Assembly (NCBI GenBank): GCA_019637635.1
Contig: JAHBVI010000011.1
Coordinates: 1-64,000, forward strand
Direction: 5' to 3'
Length of the DNA: 64,000 nucleotides
DNA from: Anaerolineae bacterium
GTDB lineage: Bacteria; Chloroflexota; Anaerolineae; Promineifilales; Promineifilaceae
The notes under the pieces were generated by a model. That model saw only the letters and a list, made by a program, of their open reading frames with translations. It did not search any database and was not told the origin of the DNA. The position numbers were made by a program, and so were the translations under genes. Shown here in pieces: positions 8,772 to 16,475 of this stretch; within the stretch, counting starts at the first letter, position 1; every line of letters starts with the position of its first letter.

Positions 8772-8957
8772 TCATTCATCACCGGCTGGGCTATGAGAAC
8801 GTTTGTGTACCTGCACGGCCGTTGCCTCCGCAATGTAAGGGATGGCCGACTCTGGAAATGGGGAAACGCTGCTGACGTTAATTTCACACAGCACATACGT
8901 ATCTTCGCCAGCCGCATCTCTTGGGCCGAGTAAAAAGTCACAATCCCATGTCCTGAA
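8772..8957 (-). pseudogene. C-terminal remnant of an ATP-grasp-like protein
   Basis: Only about 60 residues survive: CDFLLGPRDAAGEDTYVLCE, then INVSSVSPFPESAIP and a short tail. They resemble the metal-binding end of a Cj0069-like ATP-grasp family, recognised from memory (VLCEINVSSVxPFP). Upstream of about 8957 the frame runs into a repeat array, with no start codon or N-terminal domain. I read it as a deletion remnant. An unrelated short gene is less likely. Confidence 0.5.
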
Positions 8958-8995
8958 AACAATGGCTCTTTGGGATTTTGTGGGGTTTGGCGTGA

Positions 8996-9051
8996 AACGT
9001 GAGGCGTGAAACGTGATGTCTCTCTGGTCACGTTTCACGTTTCACGGGTTG
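8996..9051. repeat. heptamer array, CGTGAAA family
   Basis: CGTGAGG/CGTGAAA units are followed by complementary CACGTTT repeats, forming a hairpin at the truncated end of the ATP-grasp remnant. Confidence 0.75.
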
Positions 9052-9084
9052 TCAACCCCCTGAATTCCTGAAGACCCAAAACAA

Positions 9085-10920
9085 TTAAACTCTGGCCGTT
9101 ATACGCCAGAGGTGGAAGTTTTCATTATCAAACCCTTTGAGCATCTCGTCAAATTCTTCAATTGTCAGGGCGCCGCCCGCGCTTTGCAAAAACGCCTGCA
9201 CTTCGGGGTCGTGGTACAGGTTATCGGAAACGATGATTTCATTGGCGCGGGCAAACTTTTCCAGGCGAGAGGCGATGTTGATGGTGGTGCCAAAATAGTC
9301 GAGGCGTTCGTTGAGGGTGACAGCAATGGAATGGCCGGTATGGGCAGCGGCTTTTAGCTGCAACGGCCGTATCCCCTCCGGCGGATTTGCCAATTGTTCT
9401 TGCGCTTTTTGAATGGCCCGCAGGGCGGCAATAGGTCGCCGGAACACGGCCATCACCGCGTCGCCAATCGTCTTCACAATGGCCCCCTGCTCGGCGTCAA
9501 TGGCCGCCCGCAGCACGTCAAAATGGTTCATCACCAGGCCGAAGGCGGGCGCGTCGCCAATTTCGCGGTACATGCGCGTGGAATCTACCAGGTCGGTAAA
9601 CAGCACCGTCAGGCTGCCCACGCCAATCTGTTCGCCGGGGCGCAGCGCTTCGTTGGCAAACAGGTCGCGGAAACGCTGCAAGGCGAACACCTCGGCGGCG
9701 GTGGTGGCCTGGTCGCTCCAGGCGGTGCGTTCCAGAATGACCATTTGGGCCTCTGGGGTTTCATTAGCCAGTTCCAGCCGGGGCATCGGGGCCAGGGGGA
9801 GTTCGTCGGTGGGCCAGTCACGGCCGTCCAGGACGATGGGGAGATGGTCACGGCCGTTATCTACCACCCGCAGATATTGGCCGCCGGGTTGGGCCATGGT
9901 GCGCAGGCGGTACCGTCCTGGTTCCAGCAGCGGCATGACCAATCGCTGGTGATCAGGCGGTAAGGTTTGCTGCACCACAATGTGCGGCGTCACCTCCGGC
10001 CCGGCCACGCAGAAATCCAGCCGGGGCACATCGCGGATGGCCGGGTTGGGCGTAAAGGTGAGTTCCACCGCATTTTCAAAATTGGCGCGAAAATCAATGT
10101 TGCAGGTAAAGCAGTGCGCTTCGGTGTGTACGTCTGACAGGTGGGCGCCGACGCGGTCTTCCGCCCCCCGGCACATGGGGCATAACACTTCCCATTGAAA
10201 GTCCAGCAGGCCGATGCGGGTGGCTTCCAAAAAGAGTTCCAACACTTTTTTGCGCTCCACGCTCCAGAGATCGGCAAACTGGTACGGCCGTAGCCGGGAC
10301 AGTGTAAACTCATCCCCGCGCTGGATCAATTCCGCCAGCCGCGCTACCAGGGTTGGCTCCATGCCCCGCGCCACCAGCGTCGCCTGCATTTGCGCCAGCC
10401 GTTCAGAGCCGCCAGACGCCAACTGCGCCACATCCGCAAACACGGGCAAGGCAGCGGTCACGGCCAGCCGGTCATAGGCGCGAATGGCTTTGTCAAACCG
10501 GCGCGGCGCAATTTTGCCAATGGCCAGGGCCACACCCATTGCCCCCAACACATTACGCGGCTGAATCCACGACTGGTAAACCAGATGTGTGCCCCCCTCT
10601 AGGCGGGGATTCATTTCGGCGCTGACGCGAAAAGTAGAGACCAGTTTATTGGAAAAGTGGCGAACCACCCCATACCGGTAAGGGAAAATCCACTCAAACG
10701 GCTCTTCTTCGTAATCCAGATGCAGATAAGGGACGGGCAGGTGGTAACGTAACCGGCGCCGCCCGGCCACCCGCTCCCCCTCTTCCCGGTCTCGCTGCGC
10801 CAGCGGAAAGAGGCCGGTATCCCGGTTCACCCGGTTGGTATCGGCGAAAAAAGGCCAGATCGCCAGCGGTTCAGACTGTAACTGCCATTCCCATTGGTAG
10901 TGGAGTTCTTTGGTGGGCAT
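9085..10920 (-). CDS. class III adenylate/guanylate cyclase with SRPBCC-like N-terminus
   Basis: A 611-residue soluble protein. Residues 1-160 look like a START/SRPBCC ligand-binding fold, as in DUF5939-type cyclases. Around 245-280 sits a zinc-ribbon-like element, CPMC and CFTC about 27 residues apart. The C-terminal catalytic domain (about 425-600) has LTVLFTDLVDST with the metal-binding Asp and VKTIGDAVMAVF with the second Asp. It probably makes cAMP in response to a bound ligand. The ligand, and ATP versus GTP specificity, are not readable here. Confidence 0.88.
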   Translation of the reverse strand: MPTKELHYQWEWQLQSEPLAIWPFFADTNRVNRDTGLFPLAQRDREEGERVAGRRRLRYHLPVPYLHLDYEEEPFEWIFPYRYGVVRHFSNKLVSTFRVSAEMNPRLEGGTHLVYQSWIQPRNVLGAMGVALAIGKIAPRRFDKAIRAYDRLAVTAALPVFADVAQLASGGSERLAQMQATLVARGMEPTLVARLAELIQRGDEFTLSRLRPYQFADLWSVERKKVLELFLEATRIGLLDFQWEVLCPMCRGAEDRVGAHLSDVHTEAHCFTCNIDFRANFENAVELTFTPNPAIRDVPRLDFCVAGPEVTPHIVVQQTLPPDHQRLVMPLLEPGRYRLRTMAQPGGQYLRVVDNGRDHLPIVLDGRDWPTDELPLAPMPRLELANETPEAQMVILERTAWSDQATTAAEVFALQRFRDLFANEALRPGEQIGVGSLTVLFTDLVDSTRMYREIGDAPAFGLVMNHFDVLRAAIDAEQGAIVKTIGDAVMAVFRRPIAALRAIQKAQEQLANPPEGIRPLQLKAAAHTGHSIAVTLNERLDYFGTTINIASRLEKFARANEIIVSDNLYHDPEVQAFLQSAGGALTIEEFDEMLKGFDNENFHLWRITARV

Positions 10921-10998
10921 TCGTTTCGTAATCCGTAATTCGTAGTCCGTTATTCGTTATCGGCCAACGGTTTACGGGCCACGAATAACGGGTTACGG
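10921..10998. repeat. heptamer array, CCGTAAT family
   Basis: CGTAATC/CCGTAAT/CCGTTAT units, then GGTTTAC and ATAACGG units of opposite sense. It lies between the divergent cyclase and lipoprotein genes. Confidence 0.8.
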
Positions 10999-11183
10999 TT
11001 TGTTTGGTCGGCAATGATTGGTTATTATAATCCTGCCGCCGGGAAAGATTGTGAATTTTGCATGTAGACATGCTGAAATGGTCGATCTTTTACTGGCAAT
11101 GGCAAACTGTAATCATATTGTAAGTAAATGATTTTTAGATTGGTTTGGCCCTGGCAATGGAACCAATCTTTACCAGGAGAGGT

Positions 11184-11693
11184 ATGATTCGTCTGTGGTT
11201 GTTTTTATTGATCATGTTCCTCATGGTTAGCTGCCGGCCGCAAACGCCGCCGCTGCCATCTTTGACGGTGATTACCACCGAGGGAGTGCAGACGAAGGTG
11301 GTGATGCAGTTGGAAGGGGACACGGCCGTGTTCGACATTACCAGCCCCACCGGCATTGGCGGCGCAAACGTGCAGTTATCCTCCGGCGACTGGCGGCCCA
11401 CCGTGATCCTGCGCTTCCACCTGAATGGGCTGGAAGAGATGACGCTGACGTATGGAGAGACGAGTACGGCCGTTAATATCAGCAGCACGGACAGCCAGAT
11501 TCGCCAGAGCATCAATGACAAGCCGATTGACAGCGGCAGTCCCTATTGGCTGAACGTCTCCCTGAAAAATGAAGATGGCAGCGCCGGGCAAGTTCCATTG
11601 GAAAACGGCACGATTGAAGTCACCCTGCCACCCGACTTCCACAGCCAAAACCCGGACTCATTTCACATTAGTTGGATTGATTTTTACAGATGA
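11184..11693 (+). CDS. lipoprotein of unknown function
   Basis: A 169-residue secreted lipoprotein. The ATG at 11184 is chosen because AGGAGAGG lies just upstream and the sequence then begins with a proper signal peptide, MIRLWLFLLIMFLMVSC, with the lipobox Cys at 17. The rest (about 150 residues) is beta-rich, with no motif I recognise. An ATG 39 bases upstream would bury the signal peptide and lacks a ribosome site. No operon partner is evident. Confidence 0.7.
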   Translation: MIRLWLFLLIMFLMVSCRPQTPPLPSLTVITTEGVQTKVVMQLEGDTAVFDITSPTGIGGANVQLSSGDWRPTVILRFHLNGLEEMTLTYGETSTAVNISSTDSQIRQSINDKPIDSGSPYWLNVSLKNEDGSAGQVPLENGTIEVTLPPDFHSQNPDSFHISWIDFYR

Positions 11694-11754
11694 TAATCCA
11701 CGCCCGGTGTATTGAAATTGTGGCTCTTCGGGAAATCAGGGGGTTGACAGGCCA

Positions 11755-11802
11755 TGATGCGTGACCAGAGAGACCTCACGCATCACTCGTCACGCCGAAC
11801 CC
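11755..11802. repeat. heptamer array, GATGCGTGA family
   Basis: GATGCGTGACC, a short loop, then CTCACGCATCACTCGTCACGC: complementary units like those at 12862 and 43801. Confidence 0.7.
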
Positions 11803-11827
11803 CATGAAATACTATAGAGCCGAAATT

Positions 11828-11913
11828 GTCATTCCGAGCCGTCTTCGGCGAGGAATCTTTCGCACTGATCAAGTGAAAGATTCCTCGCTCCGAAGACTTC
11901 GCTCGGAATGACA
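11828..11913. repeat. 86-bp palindromic element (TGTCATTCCGAGC)
   Basis: Long nested inverted repeat whose outer arms are TGTCATTCCGAGC and GCTCGGAATGACA and whose inner arms are GAGGAATCTTTC and GAAAGATTCCTC. It is REP/MITE-like, with no coding capacity, between the lipoprotein and the ADP-ribosylglycohydrolase. Confidence 0.8.
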
Positions 11914-11967
11914 TGATTCCATTACCGAAACTAATTGTTAATCTTCATTACTCGCTAAACTTAACCT

Positions 11968-12876
11968 ATGACAAACTTACAAGACAGATACACCGGTTGT
12001 TTATTGGGGTTGGCCTGCGGCGATGCGGTGGGCACGACGGTGGAGTTTAAGCCGCGCGGATCGTTTACGCCGCTGGCGGATATGGTGGGTGGTGGGCCGT
12101 TCGGGTTGGAAGCGGGGCAATGGACGGACGACACCTCGATGGCGCTCTGCCTGGCGCACAGCCTGGTGCAGCGCCGGGGTTTTGACGCCGCCGACCAGAT
12201 GCAGCGGTATTGTGACTGGATGAATCACGGCACTATGAGCAGCAACGGCCGTTGCTTTGACATTGGCATCACCGTGCGTAACGCACTGCACGCCTTTGAA
12301 CGCGATGGCAACCCCTTTAGCGGCTCCACCGACCCGTACAGCGCCGGAAACGGTTCCATCATGCGGCTGGCCCCGATACCGATGGCTTACAGCCCGGATG
12401 TCACGGCCGTACTCCACTATTCCGCCGAGAGTTCCCGCACCACCCACGCCGCCGCCGAATGTATGGAAGCGTGCCAGCTTTTTGGCGTCATGCTCCATCT
12501 GGCCCTCACCGGCAGCAGCAAAGAAGAAATCTTGCGCCAATCGCTCTACCAACCCACCCTGCCCAAAATCCAGGCCATCGCCCATGGCGACTACCGGCAA
12601 AAAACGGCGGCGCAAATTCGCGGCTCCGGGTACGTGGTAGATTCGTTGGAAGCGGCGCTGTTCTGTTTTATCCAGACCGATGCGTTTGACACGGCCGTAC
12701 TCATGGCCGCTAACCTGGGCGACGACGCCGACACCACCGCCGCCGTCTGCGGCCAACTGGCGGGGGCGTTTTACGGCCGTGCCGGGATTCCCCCCACCTG
12801 GCTAAACAAACTGGCAATGTGCAGCGAGATTGAGAAGTTGGCGTTGCAATTGCTGGCTTTGAGGCGTGATGCGTGA
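11968..12876 (+). CDS. ADP-ribosylglycohydrolase family protein
   Basis: A 302-residue cytosolic hydrolase of the DraG/ARH family, which removes ADP-ribose from proteins or small molecules using two Mg2+ ions. The metal sites are visible as GDAVG near residue 19, QWTDDTSMA near 51 and NLGDDADTTAAVCGQLAGA near 250. Length is normal. No ADP-ribosyltransferase lies nearby, so the physiological substrate is open. The C-terminal RRDA and the stop codon come from the following repeat array. Confidence 0.93.
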   Translation: MTNLQDRYTGCLLGLACGDAVGTTVEFKPRGSFTPLADMVGGGPFGLEAGQWTDDTSMALCLAHSLVQRRGFDAADQMQRYCDWMNHGTMSSNGRCFDIGITVRNALHAFERDGNPFSGSTDPYSAGNGSIMRLAPIPMAYSPDVTAVLHYSAESSRTTHAAAECMEACQLFGVMLHLALTGSSKEEILRQSLYQPTLPKIQAIAHGDYRQKTAAQIRGSGYVVDSLEAALFCFIQTDAFDTAVLMAANLGDDADTTAAVCGQLAGAFYGRAGIPPTWLNKLAMCSEIEKLALQLLALRRDA

Positions 12877-12905
12877 CCCGTGACTCCTCACCCATCACGC
12901 CTCTC
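12862..12905. repeat. heptamer array, GCGTGAT family
   Basis: GCGTGAT/GCGTGAC/CCGTGAC units followed by CTCACCCATCACGCCTC. The array begins inside the last codons of the ADP-ribosylglycohydrolase gene. Confidence 0.8.
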
Positions 12906-12944
12906 AGATGACGAAACGGCCGTCTTCCCCTATACTTGCCCGCC

Positions 12945-13781
12945 ATGACCGAACTGGCCTTACAAAAAGCCGCCACCAACCACGAGCAGCGCCACCGCTT
13001 GCAGGCGGAGCGGGAACAGGCGCAGGCCGAATTGTTGGCCGCCGAAGCGGAACTGGCCCAGGCGCAGGCAGCCGTGAACGCTTTTCGGATGCAGTGCCGC
13101 TTGAAAATCGGCCACCTGGTGGATGATTATCTGGAACTGCGCGCCCACAAACAGGCGTTGTGGACGCGGCTGCAACTGCTGCAACAGGCCGAGGAGTTTG
13201 GCATCCCCTATGACCCGGACGATCCCTTCTGGCACGGCCGTGACGACATCCCCCTGCACGATGACCTGCCCGCCGACGCCGACCTGCCCGACCTGCCCGA
13301 CCTGGGCGGCGGCCGTGACCGCGCCGCTGAAAAGCGGCTCTACCGTGAACTGGCGCGCCGCTTTCACCCCGACCGGGCCGCTAACGGCATCGAACGCGCC
13401 TATATGACGGCCATGATGTCGGCCGTCAATGTGGCCTACCAGCAGCAGGACGTGGCCGCGCTGCGCGACCTGGCGGATGAACTGGACCCCACGGCCGTGC
13501 GTGAACTGGCAGCACTAGACGGCCGTGAACTGCGCCGCCTGCACGAACAAATCTTAAGGCTGCAACGGCGCAGACGGCGCGCCCGGCAGCAGTTGGCTGC
13601 CTTGCAACAGGAGAACACCACCCGCCTCTGGCGCAAAGCCGAACTATTAGAAGCGGACGGCCGTATCTGGTGGGAAGAAGTGCGCGACGACCTGACCGCC
13701 CTCATCCACCGCCGCCGCGCCGAAATTAGGGAATTGGAAACGGCCGTTGCCCGGTTGGGAGAGGTGATCGGTAATCCGTAA
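12945..13781 (+). CDS. J-domain protein with long coiled coils
   Basis: About 278 residues, using the ATG at 12945. Residues 5-75 are an Ala/Gln/Glu-rich coiled coil. An acidic linker follows (DDLPADADLPDLPDL). A divergent J domain covers about 125-180, with the key HPD in LARRFHPDRAANG. A second, Arg-rich coiled coil runs to the end. A J domain recruits a DnaK-type chaperone, and the coils may tether a client. This is not a canonical DnaJ: it has no G/F or zinc region. The last residues IGNP and the stop codon are made by repeat units. Confidence 0.7.
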   Translation: MTELALQKAATNHEQRHRLQAEREQAQAELLAAEAELAQAQAAVNAFRMQCRLKIGHLVDDYLELRAHKQALWTRLQLLQQAEEFGIPYDPDDPFWHGRDDIPLHDDLPADADLPDLPDLGGGRDRAAEKRLYRELARRFHPDRAANGIERAYMTAMMSAVNVAYQQQDVAALRDLADELDPTAVRELAALDGRELRRLHEQILRLQRRRRRARQQLAALQQENTTRLWRKAELLEADGRIWWEEVRDDLTALIHRRRAEIRELETAVARLGEVIGNP

Positions 13782-13826
13782 TCGGTAATCCGTGACCCGT
13801 GACCCGTGATGCGTGATGCGTGACGA
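13766..13826. repeat. heptamer array, CGGTAAT/CCGTGAC/GCGTGAT
   Basis: Eight or more consecutive 7-bp units that drift in sequence from CGGTAAT through CCGTGAC to GCGTGAT. It shows directly that the separate array families are related variants. It starts inside the J-domain gene. Confidence 0.85.
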
Positions 13827-13892
13827 GTTGGTGGTCATACCGCGAACTCATAAGAACGAGCGCCGCCCACGTAAAACAAACAACATTACCCG

Positions 13893-13962
13893 ACACCTGA
13901 CACTTGAACACCTGACACCTGAACACCTGACACCTGAACACCTGACACCTGAACACCTGACA
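13893..13962. repeat. direct repeat array, ACACCTG units
   Basis: Nine ACACCTG(A) units, alternating 7 and 8 bp to give a 15-bp super-period, end 12 bases before the MoxR ATG. Unlike most arrays no complementary half follows. Confidence 0.85.
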
Positions 13963-13974
13963 CAAAAAAAGCCT

Positions 13975-14913
13975 ATGATTTCAGAAATAGCCACCCGCTT
14001 ACGCCAAAATATCCAGAAAGTGATCGTCGGTAAAGACGAAGTGATTGACCTGGCCCTGATTGCCATGCTCACCAACGGGCATTTGCTGTTGGAAGATGTG
14101 CCCGGCACGGGCAAAACCACGCTGGCCAAAACCATTGCCGCCTCGCTGGGCTGCACCTTTCACCGTGTCCAGTTTACGCCCGACCTGCTGCCCTCCGACG
14201 TCACCGGCATCTATTTTTACAACCAGAAGAAGCAGGAATTTGAGTTCCGGCCCGGCCCCATTTTCGCCCAGATTTTGCTGGCGGATGAGATCAACCGGGC
14301 CACGCCGCGCACCCAATCGGCGCTGCTGGAGGCGATGCAGGAGCGGCAGGTGACGGTGGATATTGCTACCCATGCGCTGCCACGGCCGTTCCTCGTCCTG
14401 GCCACGCAAAACCCCATCGAACTGGAAGGCACCTTCCCCCTGCCGGAAGCGCAGCTCGACCGCTTCCTGATGAAAATTGCCATCGGCTATCCCTCCGCCA
14501 GCGAAGAAAATGACCTGCTGCTCCGTTTTGAGCAGCAAGACCCCCTGGACACGCTGGAAAAAGTGGTGGAGCCAGAAGAGATTTTGCGGATGCAAACAGA
14601 CGTGCGGGCGGTGCGCGTGGAAGAAAGCGTGCGCCATTATGTGGTCAACATTTGCCGGGCCACGCGCAGCCATGAGGATATTGAGTTAGGCGCCAGCCCG
14701 CGGGCCACCATGGCCCTGTACCACACCGGTAAAGCGCGGGCGGCCATTCATGGCCGTGACTTCGTCATTCCCGATGATGTCAAACAGTTGGCCCCCTACG
14801 TCCTCACCCACCGTCTGTCAGTCAACCCGCAAACCCGCCTGCGCGGCCGCCAACCCGCCGACATCATCCGCGATGTGGTGAACACGGTGGCGGTGCCGGT
14901 GGAGAGCAGGTAG
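13975..14913 (+). CDS. MoxR-type AAA+ ATPase
   Basis: A 312-residue AAA+ chaperone-like ATPase. Walker A is GTGKTT (VPGTGKTTLAK, near residue 44), Walker B is ILLADEINRA, and the MoxR sensor region reads VLATQNPIELEGTFPLPEAQ. The ATG at 13975 gives the normal family N-terminus (MISEIATRL). A longer frame would translate the repeat array as HLTPE units. It heads an operon with DUF58 and DUF4129 membrane proteins. MoxR proteins are known to act in assembly of such membrane complexes. Confidence 0.93.
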   Translation: MISEIATRLRQNIQKVIVGKDEVIDLALIAMLTNGHLLLEDVPGTGKTTLAKTIAASLGCTFHRVQFTPDLLPSDVTGIYFYNQKKQEFEFRPGPIFAQILLADEINRATPRTQSALLEAMQERQVTVDIATHALPRPFLVLATQNPIELEGTFPLPEAQLDRFLMKIAIGYPSASEENDLLLRFEQQDPLDTLEKVVEPEEILRMQTDVRAVRVEESVRHYVVNICRATRSHEDIELGASPRATMALYHTGKARAAIHGRDFVIPDDVKQLAPYVLTHRLSVNPQTRLRGRQPADIIRDVVNTVAVPVESR

Positions 14914-14972
14914 CAGGTGGCAGGTTGCAGGTGGCAAGTTACCTGCAACTTGCTACCTGCAACCTGCCACTC
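14909..14972. repeat. heptamer array hairpin, AGGTAGC/AGGTTGC
   Basis: Five CAGGTAG/CAGGTTG-type units and then GCAACTT/GCTACCT/GCAACCT complements. The MoxR stop codon TAG is part of the first unit. Confidence 0.85.
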
Positions 14973-14982
14973 TTTATAATCC

Positions 14983-16431
14983 ATGTCCGAAAACATCTAT
15001 CACATCCAACTGCTGGCGCGGGAAACCCAGAAAGAGATACAGAAGCAGGCGCGGAGCAACGTGTGGCGTAGCGGCGGGCAGGATGTGGCTTCCATTGCCC
15101 AGGCGCGCGGCCTGGTTTTCCGTGAACGAGAACACAGCATTTTCAGCGACGCCTGGGTGCCGCTGGCTGTCTTTTTTATCATTGTCGGTCTGGTCGCCGG
15201 GCGCTCCGCGCCCCTGATCGCGCTGGGGGTGGCCCTGCTGCTCATTGCCGGGGTCAGCCGCTACTGGAAAGATGTGGCCTTGTTGGGCGTGGCCTACGAG
15301 CGCAGTTTTGACCGCACCCACGTCTTCCCCGGCGAGCCGGTGCAGATGCACATGCACATCATCAACGACAAACCGCTGCCGCTGACCTGGGTGCAAATTC
15401 GGGATACGCTGCCGGTGGCGATTGAACAAGAAAGCCTGCTGGCGCAAACCACCAGCGAGATCATCGGCCAATATACCTGGCAAATCACCCTCTCTATGGC
15501 CGGGCACGAGGTGATTGACCGGGAGGTGACGCTGCGTTTTCCCAAGCGAGGCTTTTATAAACTCGGCCCCGTGTCTTATGCCTCCGGCGACATTTTTACG
15601 CTGTTCACGCTTACCCGTGACCATGATTACCGCGACCAACTGGTCGTGTTTCCGCAAATTTACCCGCTGGCCGAATTGGGGCTGCCCCCCAAAGAGCCGT
15701 TTGGCGAAGTAAAGGTGCAGCGCAGCCTGTTTACCGACCCGATCAAAACGCAGGGCATCCGGGACTACCAGCCGGGGGATCGTTTTCGGGATGTGCATTG
15801 GAAGGCTACGGCCGTGCGCGGCCACCTGCAAACCAAAGTATATGACCCCTCCACCGGCATGACCATTGCCGTCTTTTTGAACGTGGCTACCTATGCCAAA
15901 CATTGGCTAGGTTTTGACCCGGAACAATTGGAACGGGCCGTCAGCGTCGCCGGTTCTATCGCCAATTACGGCATCCAGCAGGGCTGGGGCGTAGGCGTCT
16001 ATGCCAATGGCTCGGTACCCAACTCTGACCAGCCAATCCGGGTAGCGCCGGGCCGCTCGCCTGACCAGTTAAGTCACGTACTGGAAGCGTTGGCCGCCGT
16101 CACCGAATTTGGCACAGCAGCCATTGACCGGATGATGCTGCGCGAAAGCGCCCGCCTGCCCTGGGCCAGTACAATGGTGTTGGTCACGGCCGTGGTCACT
16201 GAAGAGATCATGGTGACGCTGATCCGGCTGAAAGAGGCCGGGCGGCGGGTAACGTTGGTGTCGCTGGCTACCGATCCCCCGCCAACAGGGTTGGGCAACA
16301 TTCTCACCTACCACATTCCCGCTAATGCACCCGCCTTCCAAAAAGGGGTGAAACACTTCACCGCCACTGCCGCCGCCCTGGGACAGATTCCCACACCGGA
16401 ACCGGTGGAAATATCATTTGAAAGAGAATGA
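14983..16431 (+). CDS. DUF58 domain protein
   Basis: A 482-residue protein anchored by two membrane helices (about 57-90). A beta-sandwich follows, then the DUF58 signature GIRDYQPGDRFRDVHWKATA near residue 260 and a von Willebrand A-like fold to about residue 440. DUF58 proteins partner MoxR ATPases, and this gene directly follows one. The N-terminal 50 residues (a Gln/Lys-rich helix) are an addition to the usual family plan. The exact cellular role of this class is not settled. Confidence 0.85.
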   Translation: MSENIYHIQLLARETQKEIQKQARSNVWRSGGQDVASIAQARGLVFREREHSIFSDAWVPLAVFFIIVGLVAGRSAPLIALGVALLLIAGVSRYWKDVALLGVAYERSFDRTHVFPGEPVQMHMHIINDKPLPLTWVQIRDTLPVAIEQESLLAQTTSEIIGQYTWQITLSMAGHEVIDREVTLRFPKRGFYKLGPVSYASGDIFTLFTLTRDHDYRDQLVVFPQIYPLAELGLPPKEPFGEVKVQRSLFTDPIKTQGIRDYQPGDRFRDVHWKATAVRGHLQTKVYDPSTGMTIAVFLNVATYAKHWLGFDPEQLERAVSVAGSIANYGIQQGWGVGVYANGSVPNSDQPIRVAPGRSPDQLSHVLEALAAVTEFGTAAIDRMMLRESARLPWASTMVLVTAVVTEEIMVTLIRLKEAGRRVTLVSLATDPPPTGLGNILTYHIPANAPAFQKGVKHFTATAAALGQIPTPEPVEISFERE

Positions 16432-16432
16432 G

Positions 16433-16465
16433 AGATTGGTTCAATCTTGAAGATTGAACCAATCT
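16433..16465. repeat. perfect hairpin, AGATTGGTTCAATCT type
   Basis: Second copy of the hairpin at 3194, with identical 15-bp arms, in the 45-bp gap between the DUF58 and DUF4129 genes. Confidence 0.85.
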
Positions 16466-16475
16466 GTACCAAGAG

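Noticed and set aside
11828..11913. Insertion sequence between the lipoprotein and ADP-ribosylglycohydrolase
   Set aside because: Only 86 bp, no transposase and no visible target duplication. Called a palindromic repeat instead.
13893..13962. CRISPR-like array upstream of MoxR
   Set aside because: The units are 7-8 bp without unique spacers, and no cas1, cas2 or effector gene is present. It belongs to the tandem heptamer class.
13813..13974. N-terminal extension of MoxR encoding HLTPE repeats
   Set aside because: The family start is the ATG at 13975. The extension is the translated repeat array, and no ribosome site supports it.
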